The notes under the pieces are model-generated. The model was not told the DNA's origin. It did not search any database and was given only the letters and a program-made list of their open reading frames with translations. 64,000 nt of DNA from Planctomycetota bacterium (GTDB lineage: Bacteria > Planctomycetota > UBA8742 > UBA2392), in contig JACKID010000001.1 in assembly GCA_020638675.1 (NCBI GenBank), positions 434,001 through 498,000 of the forward strand, written 5' to 3'. The position numbers and the translations under genes are program-made. Of this stretch, positions 16,198-22,698 are shown piece by piece. Within the stretch, counting starts at the first letter, position 1. The number at the start of each line of letters is the position of its first letter.

Positions 16198-16283
16198 ATC
16201 CCGTTCGGGATCAGAATGAGAACAACACGACTCTACTAGCGTTCCCATTCGGGAAGGCCGCTGGTAGACTTTCTGAACGGGAA
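16198..16283. promoter_or_regulatory. Three operator-like palindromes in a divergent intergenic region
   Basis: Three 14-base sites share the form WTCCCRTTCGGGAW: ATCCCGTTCGGGAT (16198-16211), TTCCCATTCGGGAA (16242-16255) and, inverted, TTCCCGTTCAGAAA (16270-16283). They lie between the starts of the surface-protein gene and the HTH-regulator gene; the last ends 11 bases before the regulator's ATG. Centre spacings are 44 and 28 bases. The simplest reading is autoregulation plus control of the neighbour by the HTH protein. Confidence 0.65.
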
Positions 16284-16294
16284 CGGAGCCCACC

Positions 16295-17758
16295 ATGCAA
16301 CTCACGGACGAAGCGGCCGTGCGGGAACGCCTGAATGAAGTCGCCCTGCGCTACCCGCAGGCCGAGATCGCGCGCCGTACGTCCACGCCGGGCTCAAGCG
16401 TGAGCCGCTACCTGAAGGGCAACCGCATTCCCGTCAGTTTTGTGGCATCCGTGGGGCGCGAATTCGGCGTCAACCCGGCCTGGCTGCTGTTTGGCGAGGG
16501 CGCACCGTGGCTGTCCGACGTCGCGGCCGAGGAGGGCAAGACCGCGGCCGGTCTGGCGGAGCTGGTGCAGACCATGGGGCGCATCAGCAAGCTCAAGCTC
16601 GGCGCACTCGCGGGCAAAGAGCACGCGCGAAATCTGCGCGATCTCAACGACGCGCTGGAGAGCTTTGAGCAGGTGCGCGAGCAGCTCGCTCGCCAGAGCC
16701 GCAGCACGTATGCACGCGTGCTGGATGACTGGAACAAGGCAATCACAACGCAACACAGGGCTCGCGCAACACGCCTCGCCAAGGCCGCCGAACAGGTTGG
16801 GCGGCTCTGTCCCGACCCGGTGCTCAACCGCAGACATGAGCGTTTGCGCGGCTCATACGAGTATCTGGCCGGCAACATCCACCGGGCGCTGGTGCACCGT
16901 CGCCGCGCGTTTTTCCAGGCCGTCTCAGAAACCGGCGAGATCGACGAGCAGGCGCTGGTGGAGGCATTCGGCGTGGTGGTGACGCTGGATGCTGCGGGAC
17001 TGGTGGACGACGCCATCCGATTTGCCGAGGCAGCGCTGAAGCTGTCGCCGCGCGCCGGCGAGTTCGGCAACTACGGGCGCTGCATCGGCGCCTACGGCTG
17101 GGTCCTGGTACAGGCGGGCAGGTTGCGCAAGGGCATGGGCATGCTCGCTACCGCGCTCTCGCTGGGCTTGGGGCCTGAAGCCAGGCAGAACAGCGTCTAC
17201 GGGATGGCCTACGCACTGTACCTCAGCGGCACGATTGACCTGCCCGCCGCTGCCGACATGCTTGAGCCGACGCCTCTGAACCTGCAACGGGTCATGTTCC
17301 TGTGCCCGTGGACGCGCGACCCGAGGATTCCCGAAGAGTTGTTGAGGCGCCACGACCGCATCCCTTCCGAGGAAGCAACGAGCCCCGGCGAGCGCATCGC
17401 CCGCGCGCACATGCTTTCCCTGCAAGGCAAGCACGCCAGGGCAATGGAGGTCTGGAAGGGCGCTGAGGAAGACGACTTCGTCCGGAACCACAACGCCATC
17501 GGGCTCGACTTCGTGCTCTCCGTGATGAAGACCCAGCTGCTCCGCGCGGCCGGCGCGACCGCCGACGCACGCCTGGCGCTCGGCGAAGCGGAACGCCAGC
17601 GCACGGCGGCCGGCGACGGCGTGACGCTCGACCCCAATTGGTGCAGGGTACACTGGCGAAACGTGATCGCGCTGGAAAGCAGCGGGCGTATGCGGACCCG
17701 CGCAAATGAATTCGCAAAGTCGTGCGCGAAACGCGGCATCCACTTCGCGCCCGACTAG
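16295..17758 (+). CDS. HTH regulator with helical-repeat C-terminal domain
   Basis: A 487-residue protein. Residues about 10-60 form a phage-repressor-like helix-turn-helix (YPQAEIARRTSTPGSSVSRYLKGNRIPVSFVASVGREFGVNPAWLLF written in parts: EIARRTSTPGSSVSRYLKG, then VASVGREFGVNPAWLLFGEG). A coiled stretch follows (RDLNDALESFEQVREQLAR), then about 300 residues of TPR-like helical pairs. This one-component layout suggests DNA binding controlled by a ligand or peptide bound to the repeats. Three similar palindromes just upstream make autoregulation likely, and the divergent surface-protein gene is the obvious second target. Its stop overlaps the convergent glycerate kinase by 4 bases. Confidence 0.75.
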   Translation: MQLTDEAAVRERLNEVALRYPQAEIARRTSTPGSSVSRYLKGNRIPVSFVASVGREFGVNPAWLLFGEGAPWLSDVAAEEGKTAAGLAELVQTMGRISKLKLGALAGKEHARNLRDLNDALESFEQVREQLARQSRSTYARVLDDWNKAITTQHRARATRLAKAAEQVGRLCPDPVLNRRHERLRGSYEYLAGNIHRALVHRRRAFFQAVSETGEIDEQALVEAFGVVVTLDAAGLVDDAIRFAEAALKLSPRAGEFGNYGRCIGAYGWVLVQAGRLRKGMGMLATALSLGLGPEARQNSVYGMAYALYLSGTIDLPAAADMLEPTPLNLQRVMFLCPWTRDPRIPEELLRRHDRIPSEEATSPGERIARAHMLSLQGKHARAMEVWKGAEEDDFVRNHNAIGLDFVLSVMKTQLLRAAGATADARLALGEAERQRTAAGDGVTLDPNWCRVHWRNVIALESSGRMRTRANEFAKSCAKRGIHFAPD

Positions 17759-18870
17759 CGCTTGGATTTCATCAGCCGCGTAACGGCCGCCGCGTGCTTG
17801 CGCAGGTTTGCCAAGCCCTCGTTGAGGCTGTCCTGTCGCCGCTGGCCGTAGGCGCTGATGCCGAAGGCGGCGGTGACGCCTTCGATGTTCACATCCCCCG
17901 CCACCGCGCCAGCGAGCACGACGAGAGGCACACCCGCGGCTTTGCAGTCGTCGGCGAGCACCGCGATCAACTTGCCCTGCGCGGTCTGGGCATCGAAGCT
18001 GCCTTCGCCCGTGAGCACCAGGTCCGTGCCCTGCAGCAATTTGCGAAAGCCGATCAGGTCCAGCACCTTGTCGGCGCCCGCTTCCAGCTCGCCGCCGAGT
18101 ATTGAGTAGATGCCGAAACCGAGTCCACCGGCCGCGCCGCTGCCGGGCTCAAGTCCATTGCCGCGAAGCCCCGCCGAGGAGGTCGCGAACTGGAGCATCG
18201 CGAGGCCTTCCTCGAGCTTGTGCATTGTGCGGGTGGTGCCGCCCTTCTGCACCACGTAGCTGCGGCTTGCGCCTTGTTCGCCGAGCATGGGCGCCATGAT
18301 GTCGCAGAGTGCGCGAATCTTGACGGACTTCAGGCGCGGGTCCAGCCCGCTGACATCGCACTTGCGCAGCTTCATCAGCGAGTCGCCGTTCGGCTCGATT
18401 TCCGCATCCTTGTCGCCGATGAACTTCGCGCCGAGCGCGCGGGCCATGCCCGTGCCGCCGTCGTTGGTGGCGCTGCCGCCGAGCCCGATCAGGATTTCCG
18501 TCGCGCCCGCGTCCAGTGCGGCCTTGATCAACTGGCCGACGCCGTAGGTGTGGGTGATCGCGGGGTTGTATTCATTCTCGTCGAGGCGCGCGAGCCCGCA
18601 GGCCTGCGCGCTCTCGATCAACGCGACCGTGCCGTGCATCGCGAACTGGGCGTCGACCTCGCGTCCCAGTGCATCCTGGACGCGCACGTTGCGGCGGTCC
18701 GAGAACTCGCCGCTGAGCGCGTCCAGCGTGCCTTCCCCGCCGTCGGCAACGGGGATCTGCAGCACCTCGGCGCCGGGGTCGACGTCCAGCACGCCCGATG
18801 CGAGGGCCTGGGCGGCCGCGCCGGCGGTGCAGCACTGCTTGAACTTGTCAGGCGCACAGATGACGCGCAT
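17755..18870 (-). CDS. Glycerate kinase (GarK/GlxK family)
   Basis: A 371-residue enzyme that phosphorylates D-glycerate with ATP, linking glyoxylate, serine or sugar-acid catabolism to glycolysis. Typical family features are the start MRVICAPDKFKQCCTAGAAA, the PVADGGEGTLDAL motif, IGLGGSATNDGGTGMARALG, and VLTGEGSFDAQTAQGKL near the C terminus. Length is normal. The product (2-phosphoglycerate in this family) enters the step run by GpmI elsewhere in the window. The C-terminal end overlaps the convergent HTH-regulator gene by 4 bases. Confidence 0.93.
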   Translation of the reverse strand: MRVICAPDKFKQCCTAGAAAQALASGVLDVDPGAEVLQIPVADGGEGTLDALSGEFSDRRNVRVQDALGREVDAQFAMHGTVALIESAQACGLARLDENEYNPAITHTYGVGQLIKAALDAGATEILIGLGGSATNDGGTGMARALGAKFIGDKDAEIEPNGDSLMKLRKCDVSGLDPRLKSVKIRALCDIMAPMLGEQGASRSYVVQKGGTTRTMHKLEEGLAMLQFATSSAGLRGNGLEPGSGAAGGLGFGIYSILGGELEAGADKVLDLIGFRKLLQGTDLVLTGEGSFDAQTAQGKLIAVLADDCKAAGVPLVVLAGAVAGDVNIEGVTAAFGISAYGQRRQDSLNEGLANLRKHAAAVTRLMKSKR

Positions 18871-18885
18871 TGGATCCTGTCGGTG

Positions 18886-19101
18886 CTAGCCCTCGCGGGT
18901 CAGGTAGAACACGCGGCGCGAGGAGTCGCGGCCTGACGGCTCCGTGATCACGCTGACCAGTCGGTAGCCCTGCTGGGCGTAGTTGCGCAGCATCATTGCC
19001 TCGACGTCGACGCCGCTGAAGCCCGGGTTGTTCTTGTCGGCCTCGTGTCGCTCGTCGGCGTTGACGATGCGCTCGACCACCATGTACTCGGCTGCAGCCA
19101 T
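18886..19101 (-). CDS. Small protein resembling DUF4177
   Basis: Seventy-one residues starting MAAAEYMVVERIV, preceded by GGAGA at suitable spacing; a longer in-frame start lacks a ribosome site. The pattern EYMVVERIV...VEAMMLRNYAQQGYRLVSVITEP...RRVFYLTREG, with a 'whole strand, helix, G-x-R-L-V-S-V' order, resembles the DUF4177 fold of small beta-alpha-beta proteins. It is probably cytoplasmic; function unknown. It lies 15 bases upstream of the glycerate kinase on the same strand. Confidence 0.65.
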   Translation of the reverse strand: MAAAEYMVVERIVNADERHEADKNNPGFSGVDVEAMMLRNYAQQGYRLVSVITEPSGRDSSRRVFYLTREG

Positions 19102-19144
19102 TGCTGTTCTCCGTGGTTGTAAAGCGGGCGCAGCATGCCGCACC

Positions 19145-19474
19145 CTATTTGCCTCGTACTTCACCCATGAGCCTGTCGAGCGCGTCGAGGTAATCCATCA
19201 ACGCGGCGCGGCCCGAAGCTGTGATTTCGTAGCTGGTTTTGGTGCGGCGCCCGAACATGCCCTTGTGTGACCGGACGTATCCCGCCTGTTCGAGTTTCTG
19301 GCTGTGTGTGCTGAGGTTGCCGTCTGTCGCTTCGGTCAGGCCTTTCAATTCATTGAAGCTGAGCCGCCCGTGGGTGCCGAGCGCCGAAAGGATCGCGAGC
19401 CGTACCCGCTCATGGATGATCGGGTCGAGCTCGAGCGCCGTGTGCAGCGGCCCGGATTTGGTCTTACCAGCCAT
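19145..19474 (-). CDS. Winged-helix transcriptional regulator
   Basis: A 109-residue protein with a single winged helix-turn-helix of the ArsR/MarR-like 'HTH_34' kind: DPIIHERVRLAILSALGTHG, then SFNELKGLTEATDGNLSTHS (recognition helix) and a wing with GMFGRRTKTSYEITASGRAAL. The start MAGKTKSG is preceded by GGGAG, and its first 11 bases overlap the upstream membrane-protein gene, indicating translational coupling. Regulators of this type are often paired with a membrane protein; the likely role is local autoregulation of the pair. Confidence 0.85.
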   Translation of the reverse strand: MAGKTKSGPLHTALELDPIIHERVRLAILSALGTHGRLSFNELKGLTEATDGNLSTHSQKLEQAGYVRSHKGMFGRRTKTSYEITASGRAALMDYLDALDRLMGEVRGK

Positions 19475-20069
19475 AGCGGACTCCCACCCAGACGCCCAGC
19501 AGGAAGTGCCCTGCGCCGAACGTGCTGGTGAACATGACGAAATCCAGGTCAAGCCCGGGAATCACGCCCAGGATGCCTCCCAGCAGCGTGAAGATGCCCA
19601 GCATGCGCACGCTGGTCAATGAATGCGCGCTCGCGGCGATCAGCGCCGCGCCGTAGCACAACATCCAGACGCCGAAAATGATGTCGAGGTGGCCCTGCAA
19701 GGTGAGCCCGGCCGTCAACGCGCCGCCCACGGCAAGCGCCGGCAGCATCGCAAACAGCACCCTCCGCCCGAGGCGCGCGGCCAGCGGCTGCCCGTCCTTG
19801 CGCGCGCGGTACATCATGCCCATCAGGTTGAGCGTGACCGACAGCAGCAGGGTCGAGCCCCACAGGATCACGAGTTTGTTCAACAGCTCGCTGGAAAGGT
19901 CGAGGCGTGCAATCGGCTCGGCCGCGCCGGTTTGGGCGGTGACGCCCGCGGCCATGAACGCGGCCACGCCGGACGCAATCAGCGCCGCGCCCGACAGCGA
20001 AGTGAGGCGTGAGTTCGCCTCCAGCGCCGCGCGTATGGTCTGCAGATCGGTAGCCGACGTCTGCTGCAT
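19464..20069 (-). CDS. Multi-pass membrane protein paired with the winged-helix regulator
   Basis: A 201-residue protein with about six hydrophobic segments after a short soluble N terminus (MQQTSATDLQTIRAALEANSR). Segments include LSGAALIASGVAAFMAAGV, LVILWGSTLLLSVTLNLMGM and ILGVIPGLDLDFVMFTSTF. No catalytic motif is apparent. The gene overlaps the regulator by 11 bases, so the two form a two-gene operon. It may be a sensor or the regulated output; neither can be shown from sequence. Confidence 0.75.
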   Translation of the reverse strand: MQQTSATDLQTIRAALEANSRLTSLSGAALIASGVAAFMAAGVTAQTGAAEPIARLDLSSELLNKLVILWGSTLLLSVTLNLMGMMYRARKDGQPLAARLGRRVLFAMLPALAVGGALTAGLTLQGHLDIIFGVWMLCYGAALIAASAHSLTSVRMLGIFTLLGGILGVIPGLDLDFVMFTSTFGAGHFLLGVWVGVRYGW

Positions 20070-20132
20070 ATCTGCAGTCTAGTTCAGACACCGATGGAAT
20101 CGAGACTCATGTCCCGGCCGAAAAAAGGGGTA

Positions 20133-20162
20133 GGCCCGGTGAGCCGCCAAACTCACCGGGCC
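20133..20162 (-). terminator. Rho-independent terminator after the BshC-like gene
   Basis: Minus strand: GGCCCGGTGAG, loop of 8, CTCACCGGGCC, then TACCCCTTTTTTC. An 11-bp perfect stem and a T tract; it lies about 120 bases beyond the stop of the BshC-like gene. Confidence 0.85.
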
Positions 20163-20205
20163 TTTAGCACGTGCAACATGGCGTCACACGTACCGCGAAC
20201 TGTCT

Positions 20206-20283
20206 CAGTTGGTAGTTGATAGACGGTAGTTGGTAGCGAAGAACGTGCAGTTCCCATCAACTACCAACCATCAACTATCAACT
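20206..20283. repeat. TTGGTAGTTGATAG-type inverted repeat
   Basis: Tandem TTGGTAGTTGATAG / GGTAGTTGGTAG on the left pair with CTACCAACCATCAACTATCA on the right. The right arm touches the stop codon of the BshC-like gene. A related copy lies at 39103-39154 after the toroid lipoprotein gene. Confidence 0.75.
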
Positions 20284-21566
20284 CATGCTTCTTCCTCCGC
20301 GAGATAGACCGCCTGGTGGCGCACGTCGTCAAATTGCAACACGTCGCGCAGGCCTTCCAGGAAGTCCGGCCCGTAGAAGTCCAGATAGTGCAGCAGGCTC
20401 ATTACCTCCTGCTGCGGGCGTCCGTCCGGCAGCATGTACTGGAACAACTTGCCCAGTTGCTTGCCGTTTACGTCCACTTCGCGTGCGGTCTCGGTCGCCG
20501 CGCGCTGGCGCAGCTTGTCGAAGCCGATGTCGGTCGACGTCAGTGCTTTCTTCACTTCCGACTCCGGCTTGAAGCCGAGGTCCTCAAGCCCCATCTCGAG
20601 GCGCAGCATCGCGCCGAGCACGCTTTCCTTGGCGGCGTTCACCACGACGGCCGAGTCTTCAGGAAGGTGACGGCGGCTGGCGGTGTCCGGGCGTGCTTCG
20701 CCTGCGAGCACTTCCTCAGGCTGCAGTGCAAACTTGCTCAGCCAGCCCTCGACCTTGCCCTCAATGATCGTCGCGCTCACGCCGGGGAACGGCACCGGCT
20801 CGCCGGGCGGCAGCCCGCCCGTGGGCGATCCCGTGCCGACGCAAGCGACCATCGGGATGCGCCGGAACCACTGGCGCAGGTTGGTCTCGAAGTTGCCGTC
20901 GGTGGTGGGCGCGAGGTAGGTAACGGCCTCGTCGTCGAACCAGCGCAGCAGCAAGCGCGCCTTGAAGACGTTCGGGTCTTCGTCGGCGTCGCGGCTGAGC
21001 TGATCCATCAGCAGGCTGCTGAAGCCCGTGCCGGGAAGCGATCCGCGCAGCATCTGCAGATAGCGACTCAGGTCTCCGCCACGGAAGCCGATGTCATCGA
21101 GCTCACCGTTGCGCTGCATGATGGCGCTCATGCCGGTCTCGTCCCACTCACCGATGTCGAGGCAGGGCCAGATCAGCGTGACGACTTTGCCGACGCGGCG
21201 GTTGCGCAACTGGCGCGCAAGCTCAAGGCCCGCCAGCAGGCGCAGCACTTCATCAAGGCGCGGTGCGGCGACACCCTTCATTACAGGCACGACCACGGCG
21301 AAGCCTTCGCCGCGGGTCAGCGTGCGCATGGCGTCGTTGTAGCGGCGCGCACGGTTGATGCGCTTCAACCACTCGAGCTGCGCTTCTTCGATCGCGGGAT
21401 CAAGCTTGAACGGATGACGCCCGAGACGCCGGGCCATCACCTGAAAGTTGGTGTACGCGCTCTTCGGAAGTTTCCCGCGGCGGCGTGACAGGCGTGCAAG
21501 CGTGTGCGCGCGCGAGTGTGCATCGCGGGTTGTGGTGAGTGGAAGTTTTCGAACGCGGTAGCTCAT
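20283..21566 (-). CDS. BshC-like protein (divergent bacillithiol cysteine-ligase family)
   Basis: A 427-residue protein, start taken at MSYRVRKLPL. The C-terminal part, MLPDGRPQQEVMSLLHYLDF followed by YGPDFLEGL, matches the BshC signature (PxxxxQERxxNxLYYLNxYGPEFL). The core RLLAGLELARQLRNRRVGKV then VTLIWPCLDIGEWDE aligns with the BshC segment around xPIFWVAxEDHDxxEI. Canonical BshC adds cysteine to glucosaminyl-malate in bacillithiol synthesis. Here the EDHD-type acidic/histidine cluster is not conserved and the protein is about 100 residues shorter than Bacillus BshC, so it may be a non-catalytic or repurposed relative. No bshA or bshB is near. Confidence 0.6.
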   Translation of the reverse strand: MSYRVRKLPLTTTRDAHSRAHTLARLSRRRGKLPKSAYTNFQVMARRLGRHPFKLDPAIEEAQLEWLKRINRARRYNDAMRTLTRGEGFAVVVPVMKGVAAPRLDEVLRLLAGLELARQLRNRRVGKVVTLIWPCLDIGEWDETGMSAIMQRNGELDDIGFRGGDLSRYLQMLRGSLPGTGFSSLLMDQLSRDADEDPNVFKARLLLRWFDDEAVTYLAPTTDGNFETNLRQWFRRIPMVACVGTGSPTGGLPPGEPVPFPGVSATIIEGKVEGWLSKFALQPEEVLAGEARPDTASRRHLPEDSAVVVNAAKESVLGAMLRLEMGLEDLGFKPESEVKKALTSTDIGFDKLRQRAATETAREVDVNGKQLGKLFQYMLPDGRPQQEVMSLLHYLDFYGPDFLEGLRDVLQFDDVRHQAVYLAEEEA

Positions 21567-22150
21567 CGATGACCACAAACCTAGTCCACAACCCTCAAAC
21601 AACAGGAACGGCGAACGCCGTCCCACGCGATTCTATCAGCGCTGAATACGCGGGCGACACCGGGGGAAGAGCGTGAATTAGGGGGTTTGCGCTAAATGGC
21701 GCTGGCCGTTCGGGTTAGACAGTTGCAAAAAAATCGCCCAAGGCGACGTTGGCAAATTGGGGGTTTTTGGGGGATGAAAATGCCCGCGGCATGTCAGAAA
21801 CTTCGTAACCGGAATAGACGGTTGCAGTTGGGCGGGTGCCTCAAGGAAGACCATGACTTTTGGCTCAGACTAAAGTCGCAGACAGAAACCTGTTGACAGT
21901 CAGCGGAAAAACTACTTGGGCGCCGGGCCCGAAAGTGCGTTTTCTGCAGAAGGTGTCTCCCCCGAACCCGCCACTGTGGCCGATCCCGGGCGAGTAGATA
22001 ATAACCCCGAAAAATTCCGGCTTACGCCTCGCGCCCCGAAGCGTTTCCGATTACATAAGAACCCCTTGTGAGCCGGGCGAGTGTTCACAAAGGTTTGACA
22101 CTCGCACGGCGCACGACACCCTCGGCACCGGTGACTCAGGAGACCCCGAA
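21567..22150. other. Long intergenic region, no gene recognised
   Basis: About 580 bases without a convincing gene. Composition is less GC-rich than the flanks around 21700-21900, with G-runs (GGGGGTTTTTGGGGG-like) near 21760. A TTGACA at 21893-21898 lacks a good -10 box. Close to the next gene, GCGAGTGT (22077-22084) can pair with ACACTCGC (22098-22105) across a 13-base loop, leaving a possible structured leader. The sequence CAGGAG lies 6 bases before the GTG start of the following gene. Confidence 0.4.
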
Positions 22151-22507
22151 GTGAGCGAACAGACCAACATCTACATCGACGGCGAGCACGCTGCGACCAT
22201 CGACAGCCTCCAGCATGACACCCCTTGGCACTATGGCACGCTGATCCCCGGCGAAGCCTTCGAAGAGCTCAAGGAGTCACTCGAGACCGCACCCTGGAGC
22301 ACGGGCCAGGAAGGCGCCGTTGAGCTGGTTGCAGGCCAGGACACAGTTGACCGCGTCAGTTGGGGTGCGGAAGTCGACACCTCGGAAATGATCACGAAGC
22401 TGACGCTCGCGCAGTTTGAGCCGGACGGCCCCTGGGAGCTGGAGTTCACCTGCGAGGAAGAAGAAGACGCGGAAGCAAACGGCGAGACAGCAGAGAACGC
22501 GGCTTAG
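22151..22507 (+). CDS. Small acidic cytoplasmic protein, unknown function
   Basis: A 118-residue protein starting at GTG, with CAGGAG upstream. It begins MSEQTNIYIDGEHAATIDSL, has a compact mixed alpha/beta core (ITKLTLAQFEPDGPWELEFT), and ends in a strongly acidic tail (EEEEDAEANGETAENAA). There is no signal peptide or membrane segment. No family was recognised. It has its own terminator and stands just upstream of the toroid cluster; any link to the cluster is unproven. Confidence 0.65.
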   Translation: MSEQTNIYIDGEHAATIDSLQHDTPWHYGTLIPGEAFEELKESLETAPWSTGQEGAVELVAGQDTVDRVSWGAEVDTSEMITKLTLAQFEPDGPWELEFTCEEEEDAEANGETAENAA

Positions 22508-22520
22508 TCAGAGATCCAAT

Positions 22521-22550
22521 AAGCGGCGGGCATTTGCCCGCCGCTTTTCA
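22521..22550 (+). terminator. Rho-independent terminator before the toroid cluster
   Basis: AAGCGGCGGGC, loop ATTT, GCCCGCCGCTT, then TTCATTT: an 11-bp stem with a T-rich tail, 13 bases after the stop of the small acidic protein gene. Confidence 0.9.
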
Positions 22551-22698
22551 TTTAACCCCTGCACGAGGTTCCCTGATCTGCGATGAAGCGGGCCTGCCCC
22601 GACGGATCGGCAACGGCGAATTCGCAATCCGCTTGGAGTTGTGCGCGCCGGCTCTTACCTTTGTATGCGTCCCCGTAGCCGTCCCCGCGGCTGTCTCG

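Noticed and set aside
21893..21921. TTGACA promoter candidate in the 21.6-22.1 kb gap
   Set aside because: No acceptable -10 element occurs at 16-18 bases.
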